Source: Cytophagales bacterium (GTDB lineage: Bacteria > Bacteroidota > Bacteroidia > Cytophagales > Cyclobacteriaceae). Taken from it: a stretch of DNA of 10,549 nt. The translations under genes and the position numbers were made by a program. Location of the stretch: NCBI GenBank assembly GCA_003500135.1, contig DNTA01000247.1, positions 1-10,549 of the forward strand, in the 5' to 3' direction. The notes under the pieces are model-generated. The model ran no database searches. It was not told where the DNA came from and saw only the letters and a program-made list of their open reading frames with translations. Positions 5,793 to 10,549 of this stretch are shown here, in pieces. Each line of letters starts with the position of its first letter. Within the stretch, counting starts at the first letter, position 1.

Positions 5793-6623
5793 ATGGAAAA
5801 GAAAATAGTAAAAGTAGGTGATATTATTTGTGGAAGTGATGAGCTTTTTCTGATCTCCGGTCCATGCGTTATCGAAGAAGAATCGACCATGATGAAAACG
5901 GCCGAAATGCTAAAGGAGGTTTCGGAGCGCATGAATATCCCGGTCATATATAAATCATCATTTCAAAAAGACAACAGAAGCTCCGTGGAGTATTATACGG
6001 GCCCGGGGCTGGATGAAGGCCTGAAACTACTCCAAAAAGTAAAGGAACAATTTGGCTTCCCCATTCTTTCAGATGTACACTACCCCGATCAGGTGGATGC
6101 TTCAGCTGAGGTATTGGATGTAATTCAGATACCGGCTTATCTTGTAATGCAAACAACACTTGTTACCGCAGCAGCTAAAACAGGCAAGGTGGTAAACCTG
6201 AAGCACGGACAATTTCTGGCTCCTGAAAATATGGCAAAGCCTGCACAAAAATGTGTGGATAGTGGTAATGATCAGATCATTCTGACTGAACGCGGTTATA
6301 CGTTTGGATACAACGATCTGATTGTAGACCCCAGGAGTTTTTACCACATGCGACAAATTGGTTATCCTGTGGTTTTTGATATCACCCACTCCATTCGCAA
6401 ATACGGCATTCCTTCGGCTGACCCAAGTGGTGGCGCCAAGGAGTTTTTACCCACTTTATCAAGAGCAGGGGTGGCTGCGGGTGTTGATGGTGTGTTTATT
6501 GAAACACATCCAGAACCCGAAAAGGCCCTTTGCGATGCCGCCAGCCAACTTTGTGTTTACGATTTGGAGGAGTTTTTAAAACCCCTGATAGAAATTCATA
6601 ACTTAGAGGTTCAGTACCGATAA
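5793..6623 (+). CDS. kdsA: 3-deoxy-8-phosphooctulonate synthase (Kdo-8-phosphate synthase), class II metal-dependent type
   Basis: KdsA condenses phosphoenolpyruvate with D-arabinose 5-phosphate to give Kdo 8-phosphate in the cytosol. The TIM-barrel family blocks are present: SGPCVIE (22-28), KSSFQKDNRSS (54-64), SDVH (93-96), IQIPAYL (111-117), NLKHGQFLAP (135-144), TERGYTFGYNDLIVD (165-179) and FIETHPEPEKALCD (235-248). Cys25, His199, Glu237 and Asp248 match the four metal ligands of the metal-dependent class. Compared with remembered canonical enzymes, several usually conserved residues differ: DKAN is QKDN, RQTD is MQTT (Arg to Met119), and KK is KH at 137-138. These may mark a specialised subfamily. 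The gene follows kdnB by 9 bp and uses the first ATG; the length (276 aa) is normal. Confidence 0.88.
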   Translation: MEKKIVKVGDIICGSDELFLISGPCVIEEESTMMKTAEMLKEVSERMNIPVIYKSSFQKDNRSSVEYYTGPGLDEGLKLLQKVKEQFGFPILSDVHYPDQVDASAEVLDVIQIPAYLVMQTTLVTAAAKTGKVVNLKHGQFLAPENMAKPAQKCVDSGNDQIILTERGYTFGYNDLIVDPRSFYHMRQIGYPVVFDITHSIRKYGIPSADPSGGAKEFLPTLSRAGVAAGVDGVFIETHPEPEKALCDAASQLCVYDLEEFLKPLIEIHNLEVQYR

Positions 6624-6659
6624 ATAGAAGAGAAAAGACTAACTTATTAATAGTAGACA

Positions 6660-7670
6660 ATGGAATTATATTTAGATTCTGCTGATTTAAACGAAATTGA
6701 AAAAGCCTTTGAAGTAGGTTTTTTGAATGGTCTTACGACCACCCCAACGTTCATGCATCGACATGGTGTGACCGATATTGATGCTCTAATACTCAAACTT
6801 GCCGACATTGTACCTGTGCTGCAGGTTGAAGCGTTGGGAGAAAATGCAGAAGATATCGTAAAGGAGGCCGACCGATTACTGGAACTGGGCCTGAGCAAAG
6901 AAAAAACCGTATTTAAAATACCGGTTTCAATGGAAGGTGTAAAAGCATGTAATGAACTTAGTAAAAAAGGCATCATGGTCAATGTGCACCTTGTGTATAC
7001 CTTACAGCAAGCCTACATGGCAATGCATGCCGGCGCCGCTTATGTGTGCCCGTTAGTTGGTCGACTTCAGGACCAGGGACATGATGCCCTGGGATTGGTG
7101 GAACAATGTGTGGATTCCGTAGACCGTTATGGTTACGGTTCAAAGATCATGTTCTCATCGGTCAGGCACCCTGAGCATGTGAGAAATGCCCTGAATATTG
7201 GTGTGCATACGATCACAGTGCCCTACAAGATCCTCAATATGCTGACCGAAAATAATTTCACAAAACTCGGCACAGAACAGTTCTTTGAGCATACGCGTCT
7301 CATGACGGTAAAAGTCAAAGATGCCATTAACACACACAATAATCCTATTGTTACTTATGATGACACCCTGGGCGAGGCCATATTCAAAATGACGCAATCC
7401 GGGTACGGGTGTGTTAGTGTTGTGGATAACAATGGTTCACTGGCTGGCGCTTTTACTGATGGTGACTTGCGAAGAATGATTGCCAATGGAGAAGGTAGTA
7501 TTGCCATGCAAAAGAAAATGTCGGAGATCAAGTACAACAAGCCAATAACAATCGAATCAACGGCTCTGCTGAACGATGCGAACACCCTTTTACATGAAAA
7601 AGGTGTGGACACTTTAATCGTTACGGAAAAGGATAAAGTGGTAGGTATTCTTGATATTCAGGATTTGTAG
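6660..7670 (+). CDS. Transaldolase/fructose-6-phosphate aldolase-like domain fused to a CBS pair, 336 aa
   Basis: Residues 1-215 are a small transaldolase-type TIM barrel of the fructose-6-phosphate aldolase group. LYLDSAD (3-9) carries Asp6, GLTTTPT (24-30) the TTNP-like loop, Gln55 lies in VLQVEA, FKIPVSMEG (85-93) carries the Schiff-base Lys86, and YVCPLVGRLQDQG (128-140) is the late barrel strand. Residues 228-336 are two CBS motifs with AFTDGDLRRM (264-273) and GILDIQDL at the end. These words are typical of arabinose-5-phosphate isomerase (KdsD), where a CBS pair follows an SIS domain. The SIS domain is absent here. Three catalytic positions differ from classical enzymes (Asn to Thr28, Thr to His110, Tyr to Leu132). 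The gene lies 36 bp after kdsA. A role in supplying or sensing arabinose 5-phosphate is inferred, not known. Confidence 0.85.
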   Translation: MELYLDSADLNEIEKAFEVGFLNGLTTTPTFMHRHGVTDIDALILKLADIVPVLQVEALGENAEDIVKEADRLLELGLSKEKTVFKIPVSMEGVKACNELSKKGIMVNVHLVYTLQQAYMAMHAGAAYVCPLVGRLQDQGHDALGLVEQCVDSVDRYGYGSKIMFSSVRHPEHVRNALNIGVHTITVPYKILNMLTENNFTKLGTEQFFEHTRLMTVKVKDAINTHNNPIVTYDDTLGEAIFKMTQSGYGCVSVVDNNGSLAGAFTDGDLRRMIANGEGSIAMQKKMSEIKYNKPITIESTALLNDANTLLHEKGVDTLIVTEKDKVVGILDIQDL

Positions 7671-7693
7671 TCAAAAACTTAATATTTAACTTG

Positions 7694-7728
7694 AAAACCA
7701 CCTTTTCCAAGGTGGTTTTTTTATTTTT
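7694..7728 (+). terminator. Strong intrinsic terminator between the transaldolase-CBS gene and kdsC
   Basis: AAAACCACCTT (7694-7704) pairs perfectly with AAGGTGGTTTT (7709-7719) around a TTCC loop, followed by a T-run with one A up to 7728. It starts 24 bases after the stop at 7670 and ends five bases before the kdsC ATG at 7734. It should end most transcripts of the upstream genes, or act as an attenuator in front of kdsC. Confidence 0.8.
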
Positions 7729-7733
7729 ACAAA

Positions 7734-8435
7734 ATGTTAAATCCAGAAAGAGTATTCCGCGATTTGGGCGGACAATTCGTAGCCAGCCCCCAACAATTGG
7801 TTGAAAAAATTTCAAAAATTAAAGTGTTTTTGTTCGATTGGGACGGCGTATTTAACGCCGGTTACAAAGGAGAAGGTGCAACAAGTTTATATTCAGAGAC
7901 CGACTCTATGGGAACCAACCTGATGCGTTTCGGCAAATATTTGCAGAACGGAAAAATCCCCTTCACCGCGATCATCACCGGCGAACAAAACGAAAGCGCT
8001 TTTAAACTGGCAAGAAGAGAACATTTTAATGCTGTCTTTTTCAAAGTTAAAAATAAAAGGCTTGCCCTTTCTTATCTTGGGAAAGTTCAGGGAATAAAGC
8101 CGGAAGAAGTGTGTTTTTTCTTTGATGATGTTCTCGATATGGCTATTGCCAAAGAGGTAGGGCTGAGGGTTATGATCCACCGAAATTCAAGTCCGTTATT
8201 CACCGGTTTTGTGCGTGAAAATCAATTTGCGGATTATATCACTGCCTATAGCGGTTCACAAAATGGGCTCCGGGAAGCTTCAGAAGTTATCATGTCCTTC
8301 TCCGAGGTCTTTGATCGCGCATTGGATGAACGCATTAATTATTCCGATAATTATCAGCAATACATTCACTTGCGCAATGCGCAATCAACCAGTTTCTTTA
8401 CGCAAGAGGACAATCAGATAATTGATCATTTATAA
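7734..8435 (+). CDS. kdsC: KdsC-like HAD-family phosphatase (probable Kdo-8-phosphate phosphatase), 233 aa
   Basis: This is a small, cap-less HAD hydrolase. FLFDWDGVFNAG (32-43) holds the nucleophile Asp35 and acid/base Asp37, AIITGE (79-84) holds Thr82, Lys108 is the phosphate-binding lysine, and FFFDDVLD (128-135) supplies Asp131/Asp132 for magnesium. NGLREASEVI (177-186) matches the closing helix of KdsC-type phosphatases. By context it removes phosphate from Kdo 8-phosphate, giving free Kdo for KdnB. It is larger than usual KdsC (about 180-190 aa), with about 20 extra residues at the N-terminus and 45 at the C-terminus. The usual ITGR and GDD words are ITGE and FDD. The ATG at 7734 directly follows a terminator, so the true start could be later; no other ATG precedes the nucleophile. 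Confidence 0.72.
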   Translation: MLNPERVFRDLGGQFVASPQQLVEKISKIKVFLFDWDGVFNAGYKGEGATSLYSETDSMGTNLMRFGKYLQNGKIPFTAIITGEQNESAFKLARREHFNAVFFKVKNKRLALSYLGKVQGIKPEEVCFFFDDVLDMAIAKEVGLRVMIHRNSSPLFTGFVRENQFADYITAYSGSQNGLREASEVIMSFSEVFDRALDERINYSDNYQQYIHLRNAQSTSFFTQEDNQIIDHL

Positions 8436-8453
8436 AATTGAACAAAATTAAGA

Positions 8454-8492
8454 AAGAGCTCAAAAATAAAATTAGAGCTCTTCCCTTTTTTT
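8454..8492. terminator. Bidirectional terminator between kdsC and fhs
   Basis: AAGAGCTC (8454-8461) pairs with GAGCTCTT (8475-8482) around a 13-nt A-rich loop. On the plus strand it is followed by CCC and seven T (8486-8492); on the minus strand by TTTCTTAATTTT. It serves the two convergent genes, whose stops are 55 bp apart. The T-run overlaps the fhs stop codon. Confidence 0.7.
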
Positions 8493-10161
8493 ATGATAAT
8501 CCGGAAATAATCCCATGATCATCTATATCTATCCCCTCTGCCGCCGGAGTAGAAGGTAAACCCGGCATCCGTAGTATTGTGCCCGCAATTGGAATAAGAA
8601 AACCAGCGCCTGCAGCTATTTCAAATTCCCTGATATGAATGTCAAAATTCTCGGGCCTGCCAAGTAACTTTTCATCATCGGAAAGCGACTTTTGCGTTTT
8701 GGCGATGCAAATTGGCAAATCGCCAAATCCTAATTCTTCAAATCGCTTAAGTTGCCGCTTGGCTTTATTCGAAAAAATGACATATTGGGCTCCATAAACT
8801 GTTCGGCAGACTTTCTCAATCTTCTCACGTACGCTGTCTTCCAAATTATAGGTTGGCTTGAAGGTTGATTCACAGGACTCTGCTGCATTCATTACTTCCC
8901 TGGCCAGATCCAGTGTACCTTCACTACCTTTGGCAAAACCCTCACTCACTACAAAAGGTACATTGCAGTCCACACAAGCTGTTTTCAAAGCTTCAATTTC
9001 GGCATCCGTATCGGAATGAAAACGATTGATGCAAACCACGGCTGGTAAACCAAAGCTATTAATCGTTTCAACGTGCTTTCTTAAATTTTCCTTGCCTTGA
9101 ACCACAGCTTCCACATCTTCCTGTGTCAATTCTTTCAATGCTTTACCACCATGATATTTCAATGCTCTTATGGTAGCCACTATGACAACCGCCTTAGGGG
9201 AAATACCGGCATACCGGCATTTGATATTAAAGAATTTCTCAGCCCCCAAATCTGCGCCAAAACCGGCTTCTGTAACCACATAATCTGCCAGTGACATGCC
9301 CATTTTTGTAGCAATGATACTATTGGTCCCCTGGGCAATATTGGCAAACGGCCCTCCATGAATGATTGCCGGGGTTGCTTCAAGGGTCTGAACAAGATTA
9401 GGTTTTATTGCATCTTTCATTAATGACGTCATTGCACCCTCGGCCTTAATATCACGTGCAAAGATCGGTTGATTGTCAAAAGTATCACCTACATAAATAT
9501 TACCAAATTTTTCCTTCAGGTCTGCTATGTTTTTACTGATACAAAGTATCGCCATCACTTCGGAAGCTGCTGTAATATTAAATCCGGTTTCCATAGGTAT
9601 ACCACCTGATTTGCCACCCAGGGCTGTTATTACTTTACGCAAAGCACGGTCATTCATATCCATGCAGCGTTTCCACAAAATTGTTCTTGGGTCGATGCCC
9701 AGACTTCTGTTTTTGCTTTGCACATTATTATCAATCAGTGCAGCAAGCAGGTTATTGGCTTTTTCTATTGCTGAAAAATCGCCGGTAAAATGAAGGTTGA
9801 TGTCTTCCATTGGAACTACCTGGGCATAACCACCTCCTGCAGCTCCTCCTTTGATACCAAATACAGGTCCCAGTGAAGGCTCCCGCAGTACAACTGTCGT
9901 TTTTTTATTGAGCTTTGATAATCCATCAGCCAACCCGATGGATGTTGTGGTTTTCCCTTCACCGGCTGGTGTGGGAGTAATGGCGGTTACCAATATTAAA
10001 TTACTCTCATTTACCTTATTGTCATCGATCAAATCAAGGGGCAGTTTCGACTTGAATTTGCCGTAGAGATCCATATCAGCAGGTTTCAAGCCCAATTTGG
10101 CTCCTATTTCATCAATATGTTTCAGCTTTGTTGCCTGTGCAATTTGTATATCGGTCAGCAT
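8491..10161 (-). CDS. fhs: Formate-tetrahydrofolate ligase (10-formyltetrahydrofolate synthetase)
   Basis: The enzyme joins formate to tetrahydrofolate with ATP, giving 10-formyl-THF for purine and formyl-Met-tRNA synthesis or running in reverse to release formate; it is a cytosolic homotetramer. The diagnostic ATP loop TPAGEGKTTT (64-73) is followed by LREPSLGPVFGIKGGAAGGGYAQ and the EDINLHFTGD block. The C-terminal part has the family-typical EIAAGAGFLIPIAGTILRMPGLP stretch and the closing DIDDHGIISGLS. The full length (556 aa) is normal and the reading frame is intact. The start is the ATG at 10161, before TDIQIAQ, the usual N-terminal type. The gene is alone on the minus strand: no folD or purine gene is adjacent, and it has no evident link with the sugar cluster. 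Confidence 0.95.
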   Translation of the reverse strand: MLTDIQIAQATKLKHIDEIGAKLGLKPADMDLYGKFKSKLPLDLIDDNKVNESNLILVTAITPTPAGEGKTTTSIGLADGLSKLNKKTTVVLREPSLGPVFGIKGGAAGGGYAQVVPMEDINLHFTGDFSAIEKANNLLAALIDNNVQSKNRSLGIDPRTILWKRCMDMNDRALRKVITALGGKSGGIPMETGFNITAASEVMAILCISKNIADLKEKFGNIYVGDTFDNQPIFARDIKAEGAMTSLMKDAIKPNLVQTLEATPAIIHGGPFANIAQGTNSIIATKMGMSLADYVVTEAGFGADLGAEKFFNIKCRYAGISPKAVVIVATIRALKYHGGKALKELTQEDVEAVVQGKENLRKHVETINSFGLPAVVCINRFHSDTDAEIEALKTACVDCNVPFVVSEGFAKGSEGTLDLAREVMNAAESCESTFKPTYNLEDSVREKIEKVCRTVYGAQYVIFSNKAKRQLKRFEELGFGDLPICIAKTQKSLSDDEKLLGRPENFDIHIREFEIAAGAGFLIPIAGTILRMPGLPSTPAAEGIDIDDHGIISGLS

Positions 10162-10174
10162 TTCATTTTTGAGT

Positions 10175-10203
10175 TTTGTTTGAATTCAATGTACTTACTT
10201 TTG
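10175..10203 (+). promoter_or_regulatory. Promoter-like sequence pointing right, away from fhs
   Basis: TACTTTTG (10196-10203), an exact TAnnTTTG match followed by CGC, stands 17 bases after TTTG (10175-10178). The spacing is slightly shorter than the usual 19-21. It lies divergent to fhs, but the next 300 bases on this strand carry no convincing gene, so it could drive a short RNA, a gene beyond the window, or nothing. Confidence 0.3.
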
Positions 10204-10301
10204 CGCTAAAAAGCATTTTCGTTAAGGCATTATAATTGAAAAAAAACTACTGTCATCCGACTAACTTCTAAAATAGGAAAAAAGGGGCTTATATTTAAAG
10301 G

Positions 10302-10538
10302 TCAAGGTGATTTTCCGAGTTTTTGAAAAACACCCTTGCGCTTCAATGTAAATAAATCCAGTTGTACAATTTTTAGATCGCGCTCCTTTCTGTTCAGTCG
10401 TCCGGACTTCACCAACTTGATTAGTGAGATGTAGGACCCCATATTGATTGCTGCCAGGTTTACTATTGTAACAAATAACTCTGCTTCTTTACACTGTCTG
10501 TGAATGACTGAAAATAGTAGATTGGCTATCTGTTTATT
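10302..10538 (-). pseudogene. Possible gene remnant or short ORF, 78 open codons without an early start
   Basis: On the minus strand the frame is open from just after a TGA (10541-10539) to a TGA at 10304-10302. The translation looks protein-like: a hydrophobic stretch (LFVTIVNLAAI) is followed by a basic helical part (VKSGRLNRKERDLKIVQLDL) and a lysine-rich end. There is no ATG, GTG or TTG start until Met at 10442, which would leave only 46 residues. The other two minus frames are also closed near the window edge, so a simple extension off the window is not possible. It may be the decayed end of a gene, a 46-aa protein, or chance; the family was not recognised. Confidence 0.2.
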
Positions 10539-10549
10539 TCACTTGAAAA

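Larger units (their letters stand above)
10162..10549. other. 388-bp stretch without a confident gene
   Basis: This is the region upstream of fhs. On the minus strand, near-matches to the -7 box such as TAGTTTTT occur, but no full promoter is seen for fhs. On the plus strand there is a promoter-like sequence near 10175-10203. A minus-strand open frame (10302-10538) and a plus-strand ATG at 10504 open to the window end are the only coding hints. No tRNA, strong inverted repeat or insertion-sequence end was seen. Confidence 0.5.

Noticed and set aside
10504..10549. Plus-strand ATG open to the window end (15 codons)
   Set aside because: Too short to judge, with no promoter or ribosome binding site close by.
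1..10549. CRISPR array, insertion sequence, prophage, tRNA or defence system
   Set aside because: No regularly spaced direct repeats, transposase, integrase, terminal repeats, tRNA cloverleaf or nuclease/ATPase defence genes were seen; the content is metabolic and envelope-related.

Overview
The window looks like chromosomal DNA of a member of the Bacteroidota, probably a Cytophagia-like lineage. The evidence is that several genes are preceded by a TAGTTTTG box, which matches the TAnnTTTG -7 element of that phylum. Most starts sit in A-rich leaders without a Shine-Dalgarno sequence, and the gene families fit. I cannot name the species.

Left part (1-3263). A minus-strand gene starts at the very edge (ATG at 6-4). 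It has an unusually strong AGGAGG ribosome binding site and a hairpin-rich leader. Next to it is a 125-bp block built almost entirely of inverted repeats (110-233), which separates it from a two-gene minus-strand unit: a START-like (SRPBCC) membrane-anchored protein and a 127-aa membrane-anchored protein of unknown function. A DUF92/TMEM19-family membrane protein faces right (1402-2097). It converges, with 3 bp between the stops, on a minus-strand pair made of a CPBP-type membrane protease and a PlsC-like acyltransferase.

Centre (3450-8490). Five plus-strand genes form a sugar-acid cluster: kdnA (aminotransferase), kdnB (iron-type dehydrogenase), kdsA (3-deoxy-octulosonate 8-phosphate synthase), a transaldolase domain fused to a CBS pair, and a KdsC-like HAD phosphatase. 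KdnB and KdnA are the known enzymes that oxidise C8 of Kdo and aminate it to 8-amino-3,8-dideoxy-D-manno-octulosonate (Kdo8N), a lipopolysaccharide core sugar. KdsA and KdsC would deliver free Kdo to them. The transaldolase-CBS fusion sits where an arabinose-5-phosphate isomerase (KdsD) would be expected. Its CBS pair looks like that of KdsD, but the SIS isomerase domain is absent. This is the most interesting object in the window: it may be an alternative source or a sensor of arabinose 5-phosphate. The CMP transferase KdsB is not in the window. A strong terminator hairpin lies inside the cluster, ending a few bases before the kdsC start.

Right part (8491-10549). The gene fhs (formate-tetrahydrofolate ligase) runs on the minus strand and shares a bidirectional terminator with kdsC. 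The last 388 bp hold no convincing gene. They contain a plus-strand promoter-like sequence and a 78-codon minus-strand open frame that could be the end of a small or decayed gene.
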